Shown here piece by piece: positions 13,747 to 25,997 of a stretch of 64,000 bases of DNA (position 1 is the stretch's first letter; each line of letters opens with the position of its first letter). Location: contig CM049310.1 of assembly GCA_026874595.1 (NCBI GenBank), positions 25,283,058 to 25,347,057 on the forward strand. Reading direction: 5' to 3'. A program made the position numbers and the translations under genes. This DNA comes from Sipunculus nudus (Eukaryota; Annelida; Sipuncula; Golfingiida; Sipunculidae). The notes below the pieces were generated by a model. That model made no database searches. It was not told the DNA's origin and worked only from the letters and a program-made list of their open reading frames with translations.

Positions 13747-14277
13747 AAAAATCAATCTTTAATGACACAGATTTTTCCTGGGCAGGAGGTTAAATATTGT
13801 CCAATGTGACACCAAACTTGGACCTGGGTCATCAATTCCCACCTGGTTCATCATGGTAAGAACTGATGCTGCATTTCCTCCAAAATGTCCTCTCCAGTCC
13901 TCAATAAACAATACACCTTTTCAACCCCTTGAAGCAAGTTTTATGGTTTACCCCATACATAGCTCTTGTCTCAATTTTGTTGAAGTCTGCATTAAGCAGA
14001 TGACACAAAGTGCAGTAATAACCAATACGCTTTCAATTATATGATGTAACCAAATATAACCAGATAACTAACTCATTTTCACAGTATACAGCACTGAAAA
14101 CCAAGTTCAAGAGACAAATGGCTAATCCACATGATTAATGCTAAGATATTTATGCAGCTAAAGTGAGGCAAATAGTTCTTTTACTCTTAGTTCTGTAATA
14201 AATTAGTTCTGAGACACCTTTATATTAAGGGAACACTCCTGATACATTTTACTTGGACTTCTTTCCTTGGTCTGTCA
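13747..14277 (-). other. 3' flank / probable 3' UTR of the minus-strand gene
   Basis: This lies just beyond the stop codon of the minus-strand SerRS-like gene. It includes the resumed duplicated sequence after element C1. ATTAAA in minus-strand sense near 13,757 could serve as a poly(A) signal. No other gene is seen. Confidence 0.4.
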
Positions 14278-17200
14278 TCACCTAATGGCTTGTAGGCTGA
14301 AGTCACCAGTCTGCAAGAAAACAAAAGAAAATGTCTAGACCTGTAAAGACTAAATTCTCTGGGTCTGGAGAGTTATTAAGTAGAAACAAGTGCTGGTATA
14401 TCTGTCATGTAAAGTGATTCTGTTTTGTTACACAAGTTTTAATAGTTTGAACTTTGATATTTATTGTGAGCATCTGTGTATTTAATGGAACAAATCCTGC
14501 CTTTAAATCCCAAGAGCCTTATCCATACTGGTGACAGAACTAAACAAAACAGTTACACAGTCTTAGGGAAATATGAACTACTTTCCTTTGTGCCTGCATG
14601 ATGTCATTTACGTCCAATAAATGTGGGCTTAGCCACAAGTCTACCTGACATTGGCTGTCAGGAAAAATGTTCTTTTCATTTACAGATGAACAAATTTTTA
14701 GATTAATAAGCTTCAGATATCAGTTGTATTACTTTCATTTGTATTATACACACATATTTGGGAAATAGTATGACAGGTCTTTCCATAGGTCAACATTAAA
14801 GAAACACTGTAGAATATGGATTTTTAACTTTATGGAGCCAGTAGAAAGTAAAGGTCAACAGTATATAAAATAATGACTATTCAAAATGAAAATTACTGTA
14901 AAGTTGTTTTTAATCAGAGTAAATTGACAGTTTTATGAATATGATAAGGGATTAATTGACACATCATCAGTATGACATGAAAACTGTTATCAAATTTTGC
15001 AGGACAATGTAATAAGAGCAAATGCAGACATTAATATGAAAATTCTGCATTTAAGGTAACTCACAAGAATGTTAATCATATTTTGGCTATGGAGTATATA
15101 TTTGCTGAAACAATATAACTGACATCACCCCTTATCAAAATACCCTTCGGGTTAATGCAAATTTTATTCTGATAAAGAGGTAGTTACTGCTTTATGATAA
15201 ACAATACTATTCTTTAGATGAGAGGGTACCTGTGTTTGAGAGTTCTCCATGAGAGCCGCCAGTAGTGGTGGGAAGTTGAGAACTGTGGCGTGTACCTGGT
15301 TGAAAATAAAACAAGACAGAAAAATAAACCAGCTAGCCTTCTAAAACATTAGTTATATCAAGTACTGCATGAGAAATACAATTCTAAGTAACAATTAAAA
15401 AAGTTTAATTTCAGAATTTATAAAACACCCAAATAAAACATGAAATGCATGTGTTATATTCTGTTCATTCAAACAAGCTAAAATTAAAACAATACAAGCA
15501 CTATTATTTAAAAATTTTAAAGGGCATTGGTAAATATATTAATTTTCTTTTTTTTTAATAACTATCACTCATACACACCATACATACATAGAAAAAAATT
15601 CATTTTTATACATTACACATTTATTTATGATATATTATTTATGATATATTATTTATGATATATTATTTATGATATATTATTGTTAATTTCAAATCAACAC
15701 CTTTACCATTGTCAAATTAAAAAAAAAAAAACATAAATTAAATTCTGAATTCCTGATTTTTATTCCTGAAGGAGCTGATATTGCCCGACTGTACCACTGT
15801 GTAACTGCCATGGAACTGCCATGTAACTACTATGTAACTGCCATGTAACTACTAACATTATGGAGGTAGTTGTGGTGGTGTATCTTGTGAATGTCTTTGG
15901 AAAACTTCATCATCAGCCGTCTGCTGATAAAGTCCCCACTCTGACTCACACTGGCCACCTACAGACAAACATTACTAACATTAGGCTGGTATCATCATCA
16001 GTCATCAGCTGATAAGTTCCAACTCTAACTAACACTGGCCACCTGCAGACAAACATTACTGACATTAGGCAGGTATCATCATCAGTCGTCTGCTGATAAA
16101 GTCCCCACAATGACTCACACTGGCCACTACTGGTGGCCTACCAAAATATTTCTAAAATTAGGTCAGTAGCATTTTTACCTCTCTGATTGTTAATCTCCTT
16201 CCTGATTTAAAATGACCACCTATAAAAAGACCTTACAGACATTAAGCCGGTTCAATCTTCAGCAGTCTGCTCTGACCGATAACTTGTAATGTTTCAGAAC
16301 TCAGAATGGATACAACTCTAACTCAACATGTGGCAAATCTATAAGTGGCAAATTTAAAAATTCACTGTAATCTTCAAAGGCCAGAAATTATTCCTTTAAG
16401 TTTTCTTTACACCATAAGTAGTTAATAATATAATTATAAATCAATGCTGGTGTCATATAAGATGACTTCTGGATATGTTGTCACTTAAATAAGTCTCACA
16501 TTAACTGTCAATGTGTCTGAGATCTACTGACATTTACTGAGACATATTTCAAAGATCATGTTATGAGTTTACATGATACCTGGTTGTTAATTAGAGCTGT
16601 CCTCACCTTTATGAACTGTTTCCTGCTGGGGAGCCACGCCTGGATGTCACAGCGCTGTGTCTGGTACAGCTCCAGCCCAGCCACTCCAGTCTGTACCAAC
16701 CTGGAGAGTGCCACACAGCCATAATTAACAACTACATTTTGTAAGGATACAACAAAAGCTGAGCAAGATACATTCTGTAATATAGAGGTAAAGATTGTCA
16801 GAATTTGTCTGGCATCAAAACTTAATCCAGAATGTAAAGGTTTAACAAGCTTGTGATATGTGACATGTCTAGGACTGGCTTTTCTGAATTACAGATATAC
16901 ATATATCTTACTTATATCCTGTTACATTTTATATATGTCCTTTTCACTTTATTTTATTTCTCATGTAACCATAGACACAACGCAATGTATGATTGATATC
17001 TGAAATAAATAGATATTTTATTATTAATATACATATAAAACCTAGACATACCTTCTGCACAGTAAGTGTACTGTAAATACTGAGAATTGTACTTGGGATC
17101 TTTGTACACAAGGATTTAGTGTCTATCAAAAGGAGTTTGTTATACCCTCATCCCTAGAGAATAAAGAACTCATAATAAAAAAAATATAAAACAAGATTAA

Positions 17201-20200
17201 TTAGAACTTTTTTAACTCTAAGGTTTTAAGTCTATGGAGCTACATGTGCAAATTTTGAAGCCAAATCATGCAAATATAATAAAATATGGCTAATATTGTT
17301 TTTTTAATGAAACTTCTGATGTACCTAAGTGGAATTGGTAGCTCCTTGTATAGTTTCCAGACTGTGTCTAGGAATTCCTGGAACATCAGGTCACATTCAC
17401 TGGCATTCCTGGAAGCACCAAACAACTCCACCTAAAAGTAAATGATTCTTTTTTTTTCCAGCTGAACACTGAGCACAATTAAAGTGGTTTATCAAAAGTT
17501 CTCTGAAAGTTTACTTTCCAAGTTTTAGGAACTAAACTATTTAGTACAGCTAAAATAATTTAAGATTTGAACATATGGGAACTTGAGAATTGATAAACTA
17601 AGTCAGGGTAATTAAATAACAATATTAAAACTGATATTTGGACCAATGTGAACTGAATAAATTTTACAAGGAAATATTTTACATTTGCTATGGGTATTGC
17701 ATGATATAATTACACTGTTTAAGAAGTTTCATACGTGCTTGGTTTATTTTGATCAGTTCCAGGTCATTCCTTTCCAGATGTATAAGAACCCTACTAAATG
17801 TGGTAAAATTAGACCAATAAATAATGTAGAAGTACAAAATTAATCTACAAACATTATAGTAAAGCAACTTAATGATCATGGTTAACACCTCTCACTTTTT
17901 TAAGTAAAAAATTAATATGTAGTAAGGGTCAATAAGTCAACAGCGCATGTATAAATCAGTTTAATTTTCTCCTACTTACCCTTGTAGACTGGTGGACCCC
18001 CAATAAACCTGCACTGTCATTGTCACCTTCTGTAAACACACATACATATATACACACACAGCTTAATCTGAATGTAAATACTATGTGTTGAATACAAACC
18101 ACTAAAACTGAAGAATCTAGACAAATAATGTTACAGCAAATATCTTTACTCAAATGAAGAAAGAAGGAAATACAGAACACAAGTAAGCTAGATAAAGTCT
18201 GTTAATTAATTAAACAATTAAGTATTCCAATGCCCATCTCAGCTGTAAAATGTTGCAGAAACCTCAACTGCAGCAGTGAATAAAACAATCTATATCAGTT
18301 CATTCAGATTCTCTTTTCACACTATGGCTTCTGAATTGAGGTATGTGAAGTTAGGGACATGGAAGTAGAAGAACAGCTCAGTTATGGACACTGATGGGAC
18401 ACAGGTTGATCTGCAACAGGCCAAGGAATAATTTTTTTCTTAATTTTTTTTCACATTTATTTATATTCAGTGACCTTTTTATAATTTATGTATTGGCCCC
18501 TTCACTGGGATGCAAATAGTTTACTTTATCTCTCCAGGTGGCCCCACTTTCACCAAGGGGTAAGAACTACCGTAGATCCGCGTTTTGCCGCCGCACGTCG
18601 TCTAATGGCCGCACCCCATGTTCGTAAAATATCTGGAAGGCTCCTTCACTGGAGTAAAAAATTCCCAAAACCTTACTTAATGGCCGCACCACATTCTCAC
18701 CACGTTCCATTGCTGGGTGGGGTATGGGAAGTTTTGGGAACATAACGTAAAAAGGTTCTTTTCTTAAATGCTAGACTGCAGCTAGGAATGCTGCGGTATG
18801 CATGCTGATATGCGGTCAGGCATAACAGTTTTGGGAAACAGTTGCAACTGTGTATGTTGCTTGGCTTGCTAATTAATTAATTTTATTAATTTGTTAAACC
18901 GCCTGATCTACCTGATTAGAATAGATGACAATTTGTTCGGTTTATGACGACTCATCCAAGACGAATCCTAGTAGGGCCACGAAATTATTTTGACACATCA
19001 TTGAATGCCGGAGAATCTTGCGCCTTTAACTTGACTAATTAAAGTTCAATGGGACATCAAAGCAATGTATGGGACGACTGTAATTTAAACATTATTTAGA
19101 CATTATACATCATCGGTCATTTAACAACAAAACATTTAGATAAATGACACCCGCGTCGGTGATCATATTTCCAGAACACCTCGGGTTGTGCTGATCATAA
19201 TATATGCAAAATGGTGTCCGAACCGTCAACCAGCAAAAGATGCAACAGAAAATGATTACGGAACTTGCGGGCCTTGGTGTACCTTGCGCCTTTACCCTGT
19301 CTAATTAAACTTCAATGGGACATCAAAGCCAACGGTACTCTTTATGATGGCTTTTATTTACACTCTATACAACGTCGGTCAATTAACAACCTTGACAAAA
19401 CCTTTTAATAAGCGAATCCCGCGTCGAGCCTTTACGCGTACACCCATGGTCCTGCTGATCATAATATATGCACACTGGTGCCCTAACCGTCTGCTAGCAA
19501 AACGTGCCATATTTAAAGATTACGGAACTAGCTGGTGAGGTTATGACCTTTGAGCGCCATCTATTGACAATTTGATGAACGAAGAAGTATCTGAACGTGA
19601 ACGCAGGTTTAATTGCCGAAGAACGTATGGTCTTTGGTTATCTTTTTTTTACAGTTTATTTTAAAAGAAATGATATGTTCAAGAAATATCTTAAAATATA
19701 GGTACAACCGTTAGTCTGGATAGAATGCATAATTTGGCGAGTGAATATCGATCTTTTATCAATCATTGTGTGAAAATTGCCGTGGTTTATGACTGACTTA
19801 GAAAAGTTTTATAATACATATAAGCCTGTTTAAAACATCAATTTTACATTTTATAAAATTAATAATCAATAAAATTAATATACAAATATGCAGTATCATT
19901 AAATATACGTTCCCAGTATTCACTTCTTCCTCAGCCTATTATCGACCATTGCCCCTCGGCGGGCCGTCGAGTCTCTTGTACATGTTTGAATTCAGCCTAA
20001 CCTGCGTTTTATAGCTGCATCCCTTGTCGATAAATATTAGTCAGGATTTTCGGCTGTAAGTCTTATTTTATGGCCGCGGCAGCAAAACGCGGATCTACGG
20101 TACATGAGAATCCTCTATAATTGAGCACACAGATGCCACCTGTAGTGATAACTGTAAATTACTGGAACTGGCCATGGCAGCAATAGGGCAGCTGGACAAG

Positions 20201-23200
20201 GGGGTCAACAGAGTAACAGTTTAGGGGTTACTTTTACTTTGGGTATATTTATGTAACATCAGAATCTGACAAAATTATAGGGACCTATGCGGGTCCAGGA
20301 TACAGGCTTGGGTTGGAGAGAGAGTTGACTGTATTAAAAAGTTTATTAAACATCAAGCTGGCATGCATAACTCTAGATTTAATCAAATGTCTGCAACAGT
20401 GAGATATTTAGTGTAGAGAAATTGTAAGGTTTTACTAAATATGGATATAAAGACTGATCTAGCATGGACCTGTCCATATGTTTAAGAAATGCATTCAATT
20501 ATTGCTGTATCACATTTTAAGAAAGTTGCCACAGTCTTGATATCTCAAAGACAAATTATATACTCATGATAAATCTCACCAGGAGAGTAGTGCCTGCCTG
20601 TTGTAAACATCCTGAGAGGGAGACAGTCTTCTTGAAGGTTCATTTTGGTGAGGAAACCTGCAATGAAAAGATTATACTTACTCTTATTACAGCAAACAAT
20701 GCTAGATATTTCCACAAGTTACCAATGGATAATGGTGCTGAGCAGCTGATGTACACAGCATGTGACAGTGTGACCTAAAATCAAATATTAATATTGTGAG
20801 GAAACATCCAGCAACCATTGATTTACAGCAACCACTTGACAATACACCATGATATTAGGTGCTATCTCATTTAGATTTTTATTACAAAGTCTGAATAGTC
20901 AAAGTAGGTTATGTGATTAAAGATTATAAGAATCAGGTAAGTATTCGATAAAGTATGCTCTCTGTAAACTAGGGACCCATTGGTCTCGACTCCTGGCTGC
21001 ATTTGACTATAAGGATATATGTTTATGAGGTTTTCCAAAATATTTGTCCTGTGATCAGTTTGAAGCCAACCTGTCTACCCAAACTGGAGTTATCATCCAT
21101 AAACTAATTTGTGAATGGATGGGCCCTGTGACTTTAACCTTTGACCTTGTGAACCCAAAATTGAATGGAACTTCCCCTATTGGCAGTACACCACATGTTG
21201 ATGATGGAAGGATTGAGATGAAAAGTTTGGCTTAAAATGCCCAATCTTTCTAAAGTAGTGGGTCCTGTGACCTTGACCTTTAAACTCATGACCCAAGAAT
21301 CAACAGTTCTTACTTTAGTGGTGGGCCATATATAAGTCAAGTTTGAAACCAATATTTCAGACAAAACTGGTGATATCATCTGGAAACTAATATGTGGATT
21401 GATGGCCCCAATGACCTTGACCTTGTGACCCCAAATCCATAAGTTACTTCCACTATTGGCAGATGAGCAACATCTGGAAGATAGAAGGTTTGGGACAGAA
21501 ATTTTGGCTAAATTTACATCAACAATCTTTTTAAAGAAGTGGGTCCTGTGACCTTGACCTTTGGCCTTATGACCCCAAAATCAAAAGGGTTCTTACATTA
21601 TTGGTGGGTCTTAAGTATTTTTTATAAGTCAAAATTGAAACCAATATGTCAATCCTAACTGGATTTATCATCAAGAAACAAATCAGGGACAGATGGGCCC
21701 CTGTGACCATGACCTTAGACCTTGTGACCCCCAAATCAATCAGTTTTTCCCCTATATGCAGTTCAGCTATATGTGCAAGATGGAAGGTTTTGGATGAAAA
21801 CTTTGGCTAAAATGCATCCACAATCTTTCTAAATAAGTGTGTACTGTGACCTTGACCTTTGACCTCATGACCCCAAAACTGAACAGAATCTTCCCCTATT
21901 GGCAGGTTAGCAATATCTTGAAGATGGAAGGTTTGGGATGAAAAGTTTGGCTTCAAATGCATATGCATTCTTTTTAAGGAAATTAGTCCTGTGACCTTAA
22001 CCTTTGACCGTTGGACCCCCAAAATCCACACAGTTCTTACTTCAGTGATGATTCATATATAAGGTAAGTTTGAAACCAATATGTCAAACTAAACTGGAGT
22101 TATCATCTGGAAACTAATTTGTGAACAGATGGCCCCTGTGACCTTGACCATTGACCATGTGACCCCAAATTCATTTATGCTCTCCCCATATTGGCAACTC
22201 AGCTAAATGTGCAAAATGGAAAGTTTGGGATGAAAAGCTTGGCTTAAAATGCAGCCATAATCTTTTAAAAAAAGTGAGTCCTTTCAAAATTTTTTCAATT
22301 TTTTATTTACAAAAAATACATGTGGTGCCACCACTTTTTGGGAACTGACAAAACTAGTCTTGGTCAATATCCAAGGCAAGATTCATGACAATCCATGAAT
22401 TAGGTATCAAGATATTGGAGGTTTTGTATTATATTTTTTATTATTCTGGGGGGTTCTTTCAAGCCCCATAGATTGGAAGATATAGGTCACAGTGACCTAA
22501 TTTCAGGTTTCCAAGGAGATTTTCTAGGTCCAGCAGTTACAATTTGTGCCCTGCTAATGGATGACCGGACGCCTGGACAGCCGGACGGACAACGGACAAA
22601 GCACCATTCCTGTTCCTCAGTTGACTTACAGTCAGCTGAGCTAAAAATCAGGGGCAAATTAATGTATTGCTTTGTATCTCACAAACATTTTACTAGCTTT
22701 TGATACTTGCTCACTTAGCTTTTCTTGACTGCTCAAGGATAAACAAATATCATGCACAACCTGCAAATGAGAATGGTGAGGCTCCAGTTAGATGGTATGT
22801 GATGTCCCACTTGGCCACTGCTCCGCCTTGCTCATGATCATCTGGCTTCGTTTTACTGTAAAAGGCTTCCAGGTCTCCTGCTTTAAGCTCCAGTGTGTAC
22901 ACCTGTGTCAAACCAAACCTGTAGTCAATAGTCTTATATCCATAAAGGGGTGTTTCCATGTGCGTGTATATGCGTATATGTGTATATTCGTGAAAAATCA
23001 CTCATATGATTTTGTAACTGGGGTGTTTCCATGTGTCCATCAGCGTACATGCGTAAATGCCTGCAAATTGCCACAGGAGTGATTTTCGAGCATAGGGTCT
23101 GAGCAGACCTGTGGATTCAGGGTAAAATGATGTAACTTCACCACATTTTCTGGAAAGACCTGTAAGATCCACTGTACATTATATAAGTCTGCCATTTCAT

Positions 23201-25951
23201 GCATATACACATATACAAAAACATGGAAACACACCTTTTTTCATGCATATATGCACAAATATGCATATATGCACACATGGAAACACAGCTTAATAAACAT
23301 GGCAAACAAAGAATATGCACCCCTGGCAGTGAAAGATTAAACAGATGTTTAAATGTTTTACAAACAGAGATAGAAATGTATGATTGGAATGACAAATTTT
23401 TAGCTGTTTGAATTTGTCTTTTTACTGAATAATATAATTATTATATTACATACATTTCCATGATTCAGTGAACTGATGCACTGGTTTAATTTAATTGGAA
23501 CAGACATCAATAAATGCTGGACTTTCTCTCTGAAACAAAAGAACAGTGAAGTATCTATAGGGATTTAATGTCACCGTGTGACTTAAATGTCATACATGAG
23601 AACCATGGATAGTAAAACTGCAAGGATAATCTGTGTTTTACAATGGTTATATCCAAAGTCTACCAGAAGGTATTTCTTTGTGCTAAGCTTGACAGTTGTA
23701 AGTGTGTGGGTCACAGTCAGAGCATAGGGCTTCCTTTAGCTACTAGAGTGGGATTCAGCAGAGCACATACCTCCCCTAAGACACTAAATATATACTGAAT
23801 CTGACCCTTTACCAAAATCAATCTTTAACACATTCATTGCCAATGAAGTGTATACCTTTCATTTATGATGATTCCCCAAGTGCCAGTGACGTTCTTTCCA
23901 CATCATTTATAAATCTGCATGTTTCTTCATAAATATGCAATGTTTAATGCCAGGTACTATATGGCTGCGTAGTAATATATATAGGTCTTCATCGCACTAG
24001 ATTTCTGGGAATATATAATTAATTAGCATTTCTCCAGCATCATTCTAAAGCAAGCATACCCAGAGGGAAGAAGAGAACACCAAAACACCCGACTTTCACA
24101 GTAGAAGACGTCCATGAGGTGTTAGTATATGGAGCTGACAGCAACTCTGATATATCAGAGACATAAAGGGCAAGTGATAATGGTAAGTAAACTTCATTTA
24201 CTTTTAATTTAGGAGGTATTTTGATCACTTATGTACAGCGAACCCCAGTGCATAGGCCTGGTGTGAGCTCCAGATTTTGTCGGAGGTAACCACCTCCATT
24301 TTTTTAATACTTGCTTCATTAAGTACAAATGTACACCAGTAGATTTCTAGTCCGGTATCAGACTCCATGACAGGGCGGTATCACATGCTTCCTCTCATTT
24401 TATATCCTGGTGTTAACCAGGCCTGGTGACTACTGCACCTGTGGGACCTAGATGTGTAATCGTCCTCACTGCTGGGTTATACCACCGAGGAACCCCCGAA
24501 AGGCATACTCATTTGTTAATGAAACACAGCCGTTGGGCACGACCTTCCCATTAAGCCTGCAGAGTGCTCACCCTGGGTGGGGACGGAAAAAATCTCACCA
24601 CCTCAGCTGAGGTTCAAACTCATGATCTCCCGGCTTTGAGTCCTGTGATTTACCCCTGAGCCACAGAAGCCGACTGCAATGGTTATGATGACATCGTGAG
24701 ATTTGTTTTGTTTATAAATATGGCAATTCATGGCCGCCAGGATTAGACCTGTAAAAAGTTTCCAGGCTATCGAGATAGATGAAATTTACTTTGTTGAATT
24801 TTGTTATAAATAAATTGTGATAACTAGATATTTCTTGGCAGAGCAGGTGCCACAGTATCCCCAAACAATTAATCCGCCCCCCCCCCCCCCCTTTAAGAAT
24901 AGGCCCCCCCATCTTCAGCAGCAATTAATATCAGACCACTCTCATAGAAAGGTCACTCCCATAGAAAAGGTCATGACCCCAATTTCAACATACATCGTCC
25001 CCTAACTCATGTCTATGTATATGCATAATATGAAAAAATCTGTCCATTAGTTTTTTACTTATAATACAGTACTGTTAAGTGGCAATGATGGGGTATTAAA
25101 TAGCACGAAAACAAGTAAAAGAATAACAGGTGGCACCACCTGTCTCTGGTACATGACAATACTATCCAAGATCTTCAGTCAAGTTGATTTTTGGACCAAT
25201 CCATGCATCCCTTATTGAGATATTAATGACTTTGTGTGATTTTCACCATATATGGCAATATTCAAGGTCAAGGCCACTCTCATAGGAAAGGTCATGACCC
25301 CATTTATATATACATCATTCCATAACCCATGTCTATGTATATGTATAATATGAAAGAAATCTGTCCATTAGTTTTTTATTTATAATGCTCACAGTACTGT
25401 TAAGTGGCAATGATGGGGTATTAAATAGCACGAAAACAAGTAAAAGAATAACAGGTGGCGCCACCTGTCTCTGGTACATGACAATACTATCCAAGATCTT
25501 CAGTCAAGTTGATTTTTGGACCAATCCATGCATCCCTTATTGAGATATTAATGACTTTATGTGATTTTCACCATATATGGCAATATTCAAGGTCAAGGCC
25601 ACTCTCATAGGAAAGGTCATGACCCCATTTATATATACATCATTCCATAACCCATGTCTATGTTTATGTATAATATGAAAGAAATCTGTCCATTAGTTTT
25701 TTTATTTATAATGCTCACAGTACTGTTAAGTGGATTATGATGATGGTTTAAATGGCATGAAAACAAGTAAAAGAATAACAGGCGGTGCCACTAATTTCCT
25801 GTACATGACAATACTCTCCAAGATATTCAGTAAAGTTGATATTTGGACCAATCCATGCATCCCTTATTGAGATATTAATGATTTTGTATGATTTTCACCA
25901 TATATGGCAATATTCAATGTTAAGGCCACTCTCATAGGAAAGGTCATGACC

Positions 25952-25997
<46 letters not shown>

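Larger units (their letters stand above)
14311..16606 (-). other. Introns between exons 12 and 15 of the SerRS-like gene
   Basis: Three AT-rich introns separate exons 12 to 15. They hold a 14-bp tandem repeat near 15,620 and partial duplicates of exon 13 at 15,965-16,127. Nothing else is recognised. Confidence 0.6.
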
